This document shows positions 9,419-17,757 of a stretch of 64,000 nt of DNA, piece after piece (within the stretch, counting starts at the first letter, position 1; the number at the start of each line of letters is the position of its first letter). The translations under genes were made by a program, and so were the position numbers. The stretch comes from G965205255 sp965205255 (GTDB taxonomy: Bacteria > Pseudomonadota > Gammaproteobacteria > Pseudomonadales > Endozoicomonadaceae). Location: assembly GCA_965205255.1 (NCBI GenBank), contig OZ242051.1:62001-126000 (forward strand), read 5' to 3'. The notes below the pieces were generated by a model. That model was not told the DNA's origin and made no database searches. It saw only the letters and a list, made by a program, of their open reading frames with translations.

Positions 9419-10666
9419 ATGAACATAACCAAAACCACTCTGACACTAGCCATCACTCTAACTCTAACCCTAAACGCAACAGGTCACACTCAAATTTCCA
9501 ACCTGATTATTGCTTCCTCATCCACCTTTCTACCGAGCTATGACAGCCAACCCATCACCCCCAAAACATGGGAAGAAGTGGACTTTGTTTACTACCATGA
9601 TTTTCCTTGTAAGGCGACCTGTGTTGATAAGATAATCCCCGGTTGCAGGAAAGCCAATAATGATAGTGGAAAAGTTGTTCTGCGTTGTACGGAACAAATG
9701 AACCTGCTGCGCCCCAAAACCATGGTCAGCCAATGGCTGCAGGAACAAAAGAAACAAGGCCGAGTCTCGGTAACAATTAAAGAGTTTGGGGTTAACAATG
9801 TACATGGATATATTACCGCTATTAAACCCACTACAGTGAATACCACCCACCTTGATATTAACAGGAGCCATCAAAGCCCCGCCATCTCCTTCTTTGGTCG
9901 ACATGTGCTAAAAGTGAGAACCTATCAGTTCAAAGATGTCAACACGGAACAGATCAGCAGTATCTCGGCAACCCCTGAACATAGGTTTTATGTAGAAGAC
10001 TACAATGCTTTTGTCCCTATACAGGATTTGTCACCCAAAGATAACTTAATCAGTGCCACAGGCCATCAGATTCACCTGCTCTGTAAAGGTAACAAAAACA
10101 GTCACTGCGGGGTGAGTTATGGGGTGAAGGGAGTTCCTGTAGAGGTGTATAATCTGGAGATATATCAAAGGCACAGATATTTTGTAGGAAAAGGACAGAT
10201 CCTAGTGCATAACATATGTCACATATGCAAAATATGCGACAAAGGTTTTAATCGGCCATCAAAATTAGACATCCATATGCGTATTCATACTGGAGAAAGA
10301 CCGTTTGCGTGCAGTTTTCCAGGTTGCAAATACAGGGCTACCAAAAAATACAATTTAAATCGCCATTCACGCGCGCATAGAGGAGACAAACCTATTGCAT
10401 ACAGTTATAAGAAGATAAAAACAAACGATCTCAGTAGTTATATGGACAGGCACACTGAAGAAGAACCTGATCAGGACTTATCATATCCTGAAAAGAGTGA
10501 AAACCAGCTTGATCAAGATAGATATATGTCGAATCAACACTCCGGCGCCACTGTAACAGAAATGAAATCCCCTTTTTCTCCTCTTCCAGAAATTCATGAG
10601 AATGCAGGTGTTAATCTGCTCATCAAAGAATTTAATACAGCTTACAAATTTTTTTTCGATAAATGA
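9419..10666 (+). CDS. Exported Hint-C2H2 zinc-finger protein, copy 1 (tail type A)
   Basis: First of nine tandem paralogues; 415 residues. The ATG at 9419 starts MNITK, the start shared by all copies. A Sec signal peptide ends near residue 24. Residues 25-165 form a conserved unknown domain with four early cysteines (C64, C68, C76, C90). Residues about 166-265 look like the C-terminal part of a Hint (pretoxin-HINT) domain: TPEH at 185-188, PIQDLSPKDNLIS, then VYNLEIYQRHRYFVGKGQIL ending in V-H-N265. The usual N-terminal Cys block of Hint domains is not visible. The payload after N265 has two classical C2H2 fingers (C270-C273-H286-H290, C298-C303-H316-H320) joined by TGERP, then an acidic tail ending EFNTAYKFFFDK. 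No clear Shine-Dalgarno is seen. The DNA-binding role is inferred from the family; the target is unknown. Confidence 0.85.
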   Translation: MNITKTTLTLAITLTLTLNATGHTQISNLIIASSSTFLPSYDSQPITPKTWEEVDFVYYHDFPCKATCVDKIIPGCRKANNDSGKVVLRCTEQMNLLRPKTMVSQWLQEQKKQGRVSVTIKEFGVNNVHGYITAIKPTTVNTTHLDINRSHQSPAISFFGRHVLKVRTYQFKDVNTEQISSISATPEHRFYVEDYNAFVPIQDLSPKDNLISATGHQIHLLCKGNKNSHCGVSYGVKGVPVEVYNLEIYQRHRYFVGKGQILVHNICHICKICDKGFNRPSKLDIHMRIHTGERPFACSFPGCKYRATKKYNLNRHSRAHRGDKPIAYSYKKIKTNDLSSYMDRHTEEEPDQDLSYPEKSENQLDQDRYMSNQHSGATVTEMKSPFSPLPEIHENAGVNLLIKEFNTAYKFFFDK

Positions 10667-10857
10667 AAAGTTCAACACTTCATTGAATTCGAGGGCATTC
10701 TCAATAACTTTGTGTCTGTTCAGGATGAAAAACATTGTTCATATGCTCTTGATATGGATAAAAGCTTGTTACAGGTCTGTTTGAAGTCATGCGTATCTTA
10801 AAAAAAGGACAGATGGATTTATGGTATTACGGACAGGGTATTGCAGGTAAAATGCAC
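10667..10857 (+). repeat. Type-A array spacer with family 2 repeat
   Basis: Spacer after a type-A gene. It shares its start gaaaagttc, the gaattcga block, the gtgtctgtt..ttgttcatat block and the aaaaaaggacagatgg block with the spacers at 14087, 17466 and 19003. Frames crossing it continue into the next gene in the wrong phase and are not counted as genes. Confidence 0.65.
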
Positions 10858-10950
10858 CTGGTACAAAGCCAGTTTGTTTTCTAATATGCTGGTACAAAGC
10901 CAGTTTGTTTTCTAATATGCTGGTACAAAGCCAGTTTGTTTTCTAATATA
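10858..10950 (+). repeat. Three tandem copies of a 31-bp unit upstream of array copy 2
   Basis: The unit starting ctggtacaaagccagtttgt and ending ctaatatg begins at 10858, 10889 and 10920 with an exact period of 31. The other type-A spacers have a single unit here. Each unit supplies a TAATAT hexamer, so the expansion triples a possible -10 element 70-160 bp before the start codon. Confidence 0.85.
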
Positions 10951-11018
10951 GGATGCTGAAAAAAGCTCACCTCAAACAATTTTTTGCAACGGAGCCCCAA
11001 AGTTCCAATCTTTATCCC

Positions 11019-12329
11019 ATGAACATCACCAAAATCCCTCTGACACTAGCCATCACTCTAATCCTAAGCGCAATGGGCTACGCTCAAATTTCTAACCTGA
11101 ATATTGATTCCTCATCCACCTTTCTTCCAAGCTATGACAGCCAACCCATTACCCCCCAAACATGGGAAGAAGTTGACTTTGTTTATTACCATGATTTTCC
11201 TTGTAAGGCGACCTGTATTGATAAGATAATCCCCAGTTGCAGAAAAGCCAATAGTGATCGTCGAAAAGTTGTTCTGCGTTGTACGGAGCATATGAACCTG
11301 CTTCGCCCCAAAACCATGGTCAGGCAGTGGCTGCAGGAACAAAAGAAACAAGGCCGAGTCTCGTTAACAATTAAAGAGTTTGGGGTTAACAATGTACATG
11401 GATATATTACCGCTATTAAACCCACTATAGTAAATACCACCCACCTTGATATTAATAGGAGCTATCAAAGCCCCGCCATCTCCTTATTTGGTCGACATGT
11501 GCTAAAAGTGAGAACCTATCAGTTCAAAGATGTCAACACGGAACAGATCAGCTACGTCTCGGCAACCCCTGAACATAGGGTTTATGTAAAAAATTACAAT
11601 GCTTTTGTCCCTATACAGAATTTGTCACCTAAAGATAACTTAATCAGTGCCACCGGCCATCAGATTCACCTACTCTGTAAAGGTAATAGAAACAGTCACT
11701 GCGGAGTGAGTTATGGGGTGAAGGGAGTTCCTGTAGAGGTGTATAATCTGGAGATATATCAAAGGCACAGATATTTTGTGGGAGAAGAACAGATCCTAGT
11801 GCATAACTTATATTACAAGTGCAAAACATGCGGGATAAGTGTTAAAGGACCAGCAAATTTAAGAAACCATATACGTGTGCATACTGGAGAAAAACCTTTT
11901 CCGTGCAATTTTCCAGGATGCGATTTCCGTACAGCCCACAAAGGCAGTCTAACTCGCCATATGCGCAAGCATTCTAGAGAAAAACTCTTCAACTGCCATA
12001 TCTGCGGCACCTATTTTACTAGGAAATCTAGCTTAAATAGACATATGAAAAGCAATACTAATAACCATCGTTTTATTATCAACCAGACCGGTTTTACTCC
12101 AGAAGCACTCCCATTAATACCTCAGCCTAATCCTATAGATAGAGTGCCCCTTATACAATTACAACCACCTGTATCACAGGCAGAGGCTTCAGGTGTTGTT
12201 CCAGATAACTCAGCATTGAGCTCTGGGGTATGGAGCAAGGAAGATCCGGTATTAGATCTTCCAAAGGATATTGTGGACTTGGTTCTCGAGCAAGCATTAA
12301 AAAGAATATCTGACGATGGACATTCGTAG
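11019..12329 (+). CDS. Exported Hint-C2H2 zinc-finger protein, copy 2 (tail type B)
   Basis: Paralogue of 436 residues. A longer frame begins at 10953, but the ATG at 11019 gives the MNITK signal peptide common to all copies; cleavage is expected after GYA at residue 22. The Hint-like part is intact (TPEH, V-H-N ending at residue 263). The payload of 173 residues has two regular fingers (helix residues GPANLRN and HKGSLTR) and a third, RKSSLNR, whose last His is displaced (H-x7-H). The tail is Pro/Gln-rich (PQPNPIDRVPLIQLQ) and closes with DLPKDIVDLVLEQALKR, a short amphipathic helix resembling the first helix of an F-box. This is the only copy that keeps the full type-B tail. F-box similarity is a weak inference. 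Confidence 0.83.
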   Translation: MNITKIPLTLAITLILSAMGYAQISNLNIDSSSTFLPSYDSQPITPQTWEEVDFVYYHDFPCKATCIDKIIPSCRKANSDRRKVVLRCTEHMNLLRPKTMVRQWLQEQKKQGRVSLTIKEFGVNNVHGYITAIKPTIVNTTHLDINRSYQSPAISLFGRHVLKVRTYQFKDVNTEQISYVSATPEHRVYVKNYNAFVPIQNLSPKDNLISATGHQIHLLCKGNRNSHCGVSYGVKGVPVEVYNLEIYQRHRYFVGEEQILVHNLYYKCKTCGISVKGPANLRNHIRVHTGEKPFPCNFPGCDFRTAHKGSLTRHMRKHSREKLFNCHICGTYFTRKSSLNRHMKSNTNNHRFIINQTGFTPEALPLIPQPNPIDRVPLIQLQPPVSQAEASGVVPDNSALSSGVWSKEDPVLDLPKDIVDLVLEQALKRISDDGHS

Positions 12330-12471
12330 ACCCTATGGACTGAAATTATTTGAAATGATTTACGCTTTTCAAAAAACACCTGCAATTATTAGCTTATGGT
12401 TTAATAGAGCCGAACACTTGATTGAGAGATTGTACCAAAATCTGCATGGTTTTTTATTAATTAAACTTTAA
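12316..12471 (+). other. Conserved 51-codon frame overlapping the end of array copy 2
   Basis: ATG at 12316 to TAA at 12469-12471, overlapping the last codons of copy 2 in another phase. The peptide begins MDIRRPYGLKLFEMIYAF. A near-identical frame of the same length follows copy 8 (22436-22591), and degraded versions follow copies 4 and 7. There is no Shine-Dalgarno. It may be a vestige of a once longer C-terminus or a small gene; I cannot decide. Confidence 0.4.
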
Positions 12472-12680
12472 GTATGAGAAGAGCTATGGATCTAAAATTT
12501 GCATGTATTGCCGAAGCTAGCAGACTCTTGAAGCATAGATTCAACATAGCCTCCATCAAAAAATAGATCATGTTTAAAATAAGCTTAAATTATGAAAATA
12601 AATTATTCACTGAGATAATTTATACTATTTTTAAGTAGCAAAACAGTAAATGGTCAATTATATGGTTTTTACTAGAGTTT

Positions 12681-12732
12681 ATACAGGTCGGTTAAATTGT
12701 GCTTATAAAGTACCATTCAGACGATAAAAAAT
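12681..12732 (+). promoter_or_regulatory. Conserved block upstream of array copy 3
   Basis: The block tacaggtcggttaaattgtg followed by cttataaagtaccattcag and acgataaaaaatt lies 70-120 bp before the start and recurs before copies 5, 8 and 9. TATAAA is a plausible -10; no good -35 is seen. Conservation could equally reflect recent duplication. Confidence 0.4.
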
Positions 12733-12801
12733 TCATCTCTCCTTTTCAAAAAATTTGTATTATAGGCAACCAAACAGTACTGGAATATCAATCTGTACCC
12801 C

Positions 12802-13785
12802 ATGAACATCACCAAAATCCCTCTGACACTAGCCATCACTCTAATCCTAAGCGCAATGGGCTACGCTCAAATTTCTAACCTGATTATTGATTCCTCATCC
12901 ACCTTTCTTCCAAGCTATGACAGCCAACCCATTACCCCCCAAACATGGGAAGAAGTTGACTTTGTTTATTACCATGATTTTCCTTGTAAGGCGACCTGTA
13001 TTGATAAGATAATCCCCGGTTGCAGGAAAGCCAATAATGATCGTGGAAAAGTTGTTCTGCGTTGTACGGAGCATATGAACCTGCTTCGCCCCAAAACCAT
13101 GGTCAGCCAATGGCAGCAGGAACAAAAGAAACAAGGCCGAGTCTCGTTAACAATTAAAGAGTTTGGGGTTAATAATGTACATGGGTATATTACTACTATT
13201 AAACCCACTACAGTAAATACCAGTCACCTTGATATTAATAGGAGCCATCAAAGCCCCGCCATCTCCTTCTTTGGTCGACATGTGCTAAAAGTGAGAACCT
13301 ATCAGTTCAAAGATTTCAACACGGAAAAGATCAGCTACGTCTCGGCAACCCCTGAACATAGGTTTTATGTAAAAAATTACAATGCTTTCGTCCCTATACA
13401 GAATTTGTCACCTAAAGATAACTTAATCAGTGCCACCGGCCATCAGATTCACCTACTCTGTAAAGGTAATAGAAACAGTCACTGCGGAGTGAGTTATGGG
13501 GTGAAGGGAGTTCCTGTAGAGGTGTATAATCTGGAGATATATCAAAGGCACAGATATTTTGTAGGAAAAGGACAGATCCTGGTGCATAACACATGTCACA
13601 AATGCGAAGTATGCGGGAGAAGTTTTAAGTACCGATCAGGATTAAATAGGCATATCCGTATGCATAATGGAGAAAAACCATATACGTGCAATTTTCCAGA
13701 ATGCAAATATAGGTCTAGCTACAGACACAATCTAACTCGCCATATAAGAGCGCATAGGGAAAACAAACCTATTGCATACAGTTGA
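12802..13785 (+). CDS. Exported Hint-C2H2 zinc-finger protein, copy 3 (tail lost by frameshift)
   Basis: Paralogue of 327 residues starting MNITK at 12802 with a signal peptide to GYA. The N-terminal domain, TPEH and V-H-N263 are all kept. Only 64 residues follow: two complete fingers with recognition-helix residues YRSGLNR and YRHNLTR, joined by NGEKP. A TGA at 13783-13785 then ends the frame at the point where sister copies read on into the type-A tail. The tail itself survives in another frame (13772-14086), so a small deletion removed it from this protein. As both fingers are complete, the product may still work; whether it does is unknown. Confidence 0.8.
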   Translation: MNITKIPLTLAITLILSAMGYAQISNLIIDSSSTFLPSYDSQPITPQTWEEVDFVYYHDFPCKATCIDKIIPGCRKANNDRGKVVLRCTEHMNLLRPKTMVSQWQQEQKKQGRVSLTIKEFGVNNVHGYITTIKPTTVNTSHLDINRSHQSPAISFFGRHVLKVRTYQFKDFNTEKISYVSATPEHRFYVKNYNAFVPIQNLSPKDNLISATGHQIHLLCKGNRNSHCGVSYGVKGVPVEVYNLEIYQRHRYFVGKGQILVHNTCHKCEVCGRSFKYRSGLNRHIRMHNGEKPYTCNFPECKYRSSYRHNLTRHIRAHRENKPIAYS

Positions 13786-14086
13786 CAATGACAAGGCTTT
13801 CCAACCAGAGGATCCAAGTAGCCATATGCACAGGCATACTAAAGAAATACCTTATCAGTACTTTTCATATACTGAAGATACTGAAGATACTGAAGATACT
13901 GAAGATACTGAAGAGAGTAATAACCAACTTGATCTAGAAAAAAATATGTCAAATCAACACTCCGGCGCCACTGAAACAGAAATGAGACCCCTTGTTTCTC
14001 CTCTTCCAGAAATCTGTGAGAATGCAGATATTAATCTGCTCATCAAAGAATTTAATACGGCTTACAAATTTTTTTTCGATAAATGA
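13786..14086 (+). pseudogene. Out-of-frame type-A tail of array copy 3
   Basis: This stretch encodes, in a different phase from copy 3, the tail seen at the ends of copies 1, 5, 6 and 9 (NQHSGATETEMRPL and EFNTAYKFFFDK). It includes a nonamer repeat ACTGAAGAT (about 13870-13911) giving Thr-Glu-Asp repeats. Without a start of its own it should not be translated unless frame is restored. Confidence 0.75.
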
Positions 14087-14310
14087 AAAGTTCGACACTT
14101 CATTGAATTCGATGGTATCACTGATAACTCTGTGTCTGTTAAGGTTGAAAAACATTGTTCATATACTCTTGATATGGATAAAAGCTTGTTATTGGTCTGT
14201 TTCAAGTCATGCGTATCTTCAAAAAAGGACAGATGGCTTTATAGTATTACGGACAGGGTATTATAGGTAAAATACACCTAGTATAAAGCCAGTTTGTTTT
14301 CTAATATAGA
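14087..14310 (+). repeat. Type-A array spacer with family 2 repeat
   Basis: Nearly the same as the spacers at 17466 and 19003, including gaattcgatggtatcactg, the ttgttcatatactcttga block and a single 31-bp unit before the next gene. No independent gene seen. Confidence 0.65.
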
Positions 14311-14378
14311 AGATGCTAGAAAAATCTTACCTTGAACAATTTTTTGCAACAGAGCCCCAAAACTCCAACCTTTATTCC

Positions 14379-15665
14379 ATGAACATAACCAAAATCCCTC
14401 TGACACTAGCCATCACTCTAACCCTAAGTGCAATAGGTTACGCTCAAATTTCTAACCTGATTATTGCTTCCTCATCCACCTTTCTTCCAAGCTATGACAG
14501 CCAACCCATTACCCCCCAAACATGGGAAGAAGTTGACTTTGTTTATTACCATGATTTTCCTTGTAAGGCGACCTGTATTGATAAGATAATCCCCGGCTGC
14601 AGGAAAGCCAATAATGATCGTGGAAAAGTTGTTCTGCGTTGTACGGAGCATATGAACCTGCTACGCCCCAAAACCATGGTCAGGCAGTGGCTGCAGGAAC
14701 AAAATAAACAAGGTCGGGTCTCGGTAACAATTAAAGAGTTCGGGGTTAATAATGTACATGGGTATATTACTGCTATTAAACCCACTATAGTAAATACCAG
14801 TCACCTTGATATTAAAAGGAGCCATCAAAGCCCCGCCATCTCCTTGTTTGGTCGACATGTGCTAAAAGTGAGAACCTATCAGTTCAAAGATGTCAACACG
14901 AAAAAGATCAGCAGCATCTCGGCAACCCCTGAACATAGGTTTTATGTAAAAAATTATAATGCTTTTATCCCTATACAGGATTTATCACCCAAAGATAACT
15001 TAATCAGTGCCACCGGCCATCAGATTCACCTGCTCTGTAAAGGTAACAGAAACAGTCACTGCGGGGTGAGTTATGGGGTAAAGGGAGTTCCTGTAGAGGT
15101 GTATAATTTGGAGATATATCAAAGGCACAGATATTTTGTGGGAAAAGGACAGATCCTGGTGCATAATATATGTCACAAATGCAAAGTATGCGACAAAGTT
15201 TTTAAACGGCCAGCAAAATTAAAGATCCATATGCGTACTCATACTGGAGAAAAACCGTTTGTGTGCAGTGTTCCAGAATGCCATTACAGGACAACCCAAA
15301 AATCCAATCTAAATGCCCATATGCGCAAGCATACCCGAGAAAAACGCTTCAAGTGCTATTTCTGTGACACCTCTTTTGTTTGGAAAAATAGCTTAAAAAA
15401 ACATATGGAAAGTAAAATTCATAAAGGTGATTATATTATGCCAGAGGCTGATTCTATTCCAGAAGCACCGCCATTAATAACTCAGCCTCAGCCTCAACCT
15501 CAGCCTCAGCCTCAGCCTCTGCCTCTGCCTCTTCCTCAGTCTCTTCCTCAGTCTCAGCTTTATTTTTATAATGTTCTTTCCCCTTATCTATTAGATAGGC
15601 CTGTTATACAATTACAACCATCTCTATCACAGGCAGAGGCTTCTGGCGCTATTTCTGATAATTGA
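14379..15665 (+). CDS. Exported Hint-C2H2 zinc-finger protein, copy 4 (type B, tail cut by nonsense codon)
   Basis: Paralogue of 428 residues, start taken at ATG 14379 (MNITK); the frame extends back to 14313. The signal peptide, N-terminal domain, TPEH and V-H-N263 are conserved. The payload of 165 residues has three C2H2 fingers with recognition-helix residues RPAKLKI, QKSNLNA and WKNSLKK; the third has H-x5-H spacing. A linker of alternating Gln-Pro then Leu-Pro dipeptides (DNA about 15483-15550, CAGCCT hexamers) follows. Translation stops at TGA 15663-15665, where copy 2 has TCA, so the final LPKDIV-type helix is lost by a point change. The downstream sequence still resembles the copy 2 tail. 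Confidence 0.82.
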   Translation: MNITKIPLTLAITLTLSAIGYAQISNLIIASSSTFLPSYDSQPITPQTWEEVDFVYYHDFPCKATCIDKIIPGCRKANNDRGKVVLRCTEHMNLLRPKTMVRQWLQEQNKQGRVSVTIKEFGVNNVHGYITAIKPTIVNTSHLDIKRSHQSPAISLFGRHVLKVRTYQFKDVNTKKISSISATPEHRFYVKNYNAFIPIQDLSPKDNLISATGHQIHLLCKGNRNSHCGVSYGVKGVPVEVYNLEIYQRHRYFVGKGQILVHNICHKCKVCDKVFKRPAKLKIHMRTHTGEKPFVCSVPECHYRTTQKSNLNAHMRKHTREKRFKCYFCDTSFVWKNSLKKHMESKIHKGDYIMPEADSIPEAPPLITQPQPQPQPQPQPLPLPLPQSLPQSQLYFYNVLSPYLLDRPVIQLQPSLSQAEASGAISDN

Positions 15666-15986
15666 GCATTGAACTTTGGGGTATGGAACAAAGAAGATTT
15701 GACATTCGAGCTTCCAGAGTTTCTTGCTGACTAGGCTGTCGAAAGCATGCGATAAATCGAATACCTGACGATGGGTATCCGCGGACCCTACGGACAGAAA
15801 TTGTTTGAAATAATTTACACTTTTCAAAAAACACCTACGAATTATCAGCTTATGGTTTAATAGACTCGAACACTTGATTAAGAGATAACACAAAAGATCC
15901 TGCTTTTAACTTTTTATTGCGCTATTTTTTCAGCACGTTGCACTCTACCTGTGTATATTAATTATTTACTGATATTACGCATATTT

Positions 15987-16005
15987 AAAGCGCTTCAGCG
16001 CTTTT
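15987..16005 (+). terminator. Possible terminator after array copy 4
   Basis: A 7-bp stem aaagcgc/gcgcttt with a TTCA loop, followed by only a short T run. It is 320 bp past the stop codon, so its assignment as the terminator of copy 4 is tentative. Confidence 0.35.
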
Positions 16006-16100
16006 GAAAGTTAGATTATAAAATCGTTTCAGTTGACATTAAATTATTTTGTGTAATGGTGTTTATAATGCCTTACGAATATGGTTTTTACGTGAGTTTA

Positions 16101-16152
16101 TACAGGTCGGTTAAATTGTTCTTATAAAGTACCATTCAGACGATAAAAAATT
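16101..16152 (+). promoter_or_regulatory. Conserved block upstream of array copy 5
   Basis: Same block as before copy 3 (tacaggtcggttaaattg, cttataaagtaccattcaga, cgataaaa). It sits about 70 bp before the start. Confidence 0.4.
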
Positions 16153-16220
16153 TTCTCGCCTCCTCAAAAAAATTTGTATTATAAGCAACCAAACAGTACT
16201 GGAATATCAATCTGTACCCC

Positions 16221-17465
16221 ATGAGCATAACCAAAATCCCTCTGATGCTAGCCATTATCCTAACCCTAAGCGCAACGGGCTACGCTCAAATTTCCAACCT
16301 GATTATTGCTTCCTCATCCACCTTTCTACCGAGCTATGACAGCCAACCCATCACCCCCAAAACATGGGAAGAAGTGGACTTTGTTTACTACCATGATTTT
16401 CCTTGTAAGGCGACCTGTATTGATAAGATAATCCCCGGCTGCAGGAAAGCCAATAGTGATCGTGGAAAAGTTGTTCTGCGTTGTACGGAGCATATGAACC
16501 TGCTGCGCCCCAAAACTATGGTCAGGCAGTGGCTGCAGGAACAAAAGAAAAAAGGCCTAGTCTCGGTAACAATTAAAGAGTTTGGGGTTAATAATGTATA
16601 TGGATATATTACCGCTATTAAACCCACTACAGTGAATACCAGTCACCTTGATATTAACAGGAGCCATCAAAGCCCCGCCATCTCCTTCTTTGGTCGACAT
16701 GTGCTAAAAGTGAGAACCTATCAGTTCAAAGATGTCAACACGAAAAAGATCAGCAGCATCGGGGCAACCCCTGAACATAGGTTTTATGTAAAAAATTACA
16801 ATGCTTTTGTCCCTATACAGGATTTATCACCCAAAGATAACTTAATCAGTGCCACCGGCCATCAGATTCACCTGCTCTGTAAGGGTAACAAAAACAGTCA
16901 CTGCGGGGTGAGTTATGGGGTAAAGGGAGTCCCAGTAGAGGTATATAATTTGGAGATATATCAAAGGCACAGATATTTTGTAGGAAAAGCACAGATCTTG
17001 GTGCATAATACATATCACAAATGCGAATTATGCGGGAAAGTTTTTGATAGGCCAACAAAATTAAAGGTCCATATACGTATTCATACTAAAGAAAAACCCT
17101 ATGTGTGCAATTTTTTAGGATGCGATTACAGTTCATCCCAAAAATCCAATCTAAATCGCCATATGCGCGCGCATAGTGGAAACAGACCTGTTGTATACAG
17201 TTATTATAAGGCGAGCAAAACAAACGATCTAAGTAGTTATATGGATAGACACACTGAAGAAGAACCTTATCAGGACTTATCATATCCTGAAAAGAGTGAA
17301 AACCAGCTTGATCTAGATAGATATATGTCGAATCAACACTCCGACACCACTGAAACAGAAATGAGACCCCTTCTTTCTCCTCTTCCAGAAACCCGTGAGA
17401 ATGCAGGTATTAATCTGCTCATCAAAGAATTTAATACGGCTTACAAATTTTTTTTCGATAAATGA
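16221..17465 (+). CDS. Exported Hint-C2H2 zinc-finger protein, copy 5 (tail type A)
   Basis: Paralogue of 414 residues beginning MSITK at ATG 16221. From about codon 110 to the V-H-N junction it is almost base-for-base the same as copy 6 (shared rare variants GLVSVTI, VYGYITA, GKAQIL). It has two fingers after N263: CELC...HIRIH with helix residues RPTKLKV, and CNFLGC...HMRAH with QKSNLNR. The linker is TKEKP rather than TGEKP. The tail (SSYMDRHTEEEPYQDLSYPE to EFNTAYKFFFDK) also matches copy 6. The first finger does not, so the two genes differ mainly in one DNA-reading unit. Confidence 0.84.
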   Translation: MSITKIPLMLAIILTLSATGYAQISNLIIASSSTFLPSYDSQPITPKTWEEVDFVYYHDFPCKATCIDKIIPGCRKANSDRGKVVLRCTEHMNLLRPKTMVRQWLQEQKKKGLVSVTIKEFGVNNVYGYITAIKPTTVNTSHLDINRSHQSPAISFFGRHVLKVRTYQFKDVNTKKISSIGATPEHRFYVKNYNAFVPIQDLSPKDNLISATGHQIHLLCKGNKNSHCGVSYGVKGVPVEVYNLEIYQRHRYFVGKAQILVHNTYHKCELCGKVFDRPTKLKVHIRIHTKEKPYVCNFLGCDYSSSQKSNLNRHMRAHSGNRPVVYSYYKASKTNDLSSYMDRHTEEEPYQDLSYPEKSENQLDLDRYMSNQHSDTTETEMRPLLSPLPETRENAGINLLIKEFNTAYKFFFDK

Positions 17466-17690
17466 AAAGTTCGACACTTCATTGAATTCGATGGTATCAC
17501 TGATAACTCTGTGTCTGTTAAGGATGAAAAACATTGTTCATATACTCTAGATCTGGATAAAAGCTTGTTACTGGTCTGTTTCAAGTCATGCGTATCTTCA
17601 AAAAAGGACAGATGGATTTATAGTATTACGGACAGGGTATTGCAGGTAAAATACACCTGGTATAAAGCCAGTTTGTTTTCTAATATAAAA
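17466..17690 (+). repeat. Type-A array spacer with family 2 repeat
   Basis: Almost identical to the spacer at 19003-19227, which points to a recent duplication or gene conversion covering copies 5 to 7. Confidence 0.7.
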
Positions 17691-17757
17691 GATGCTGAAA
17701 AAATCTTACCTCGAACAATTTTTTGCAACAGAGCCCCAAAATTCCAACCTTTATCCC

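Larger units (their letters stand above)
15666..16220 (+). other. Type-B array spacer after copy 4
   Basis: It begins with the untranslated remnant of the type-B tail, then a degraded form of the 51-codon frame found after copies 2 and 8. A GC-rich hairpin lies at 15987-16004. The conserved upstream block of the next gene is at 16101-16152. I see no complete gene here. Confidence 0.6.
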
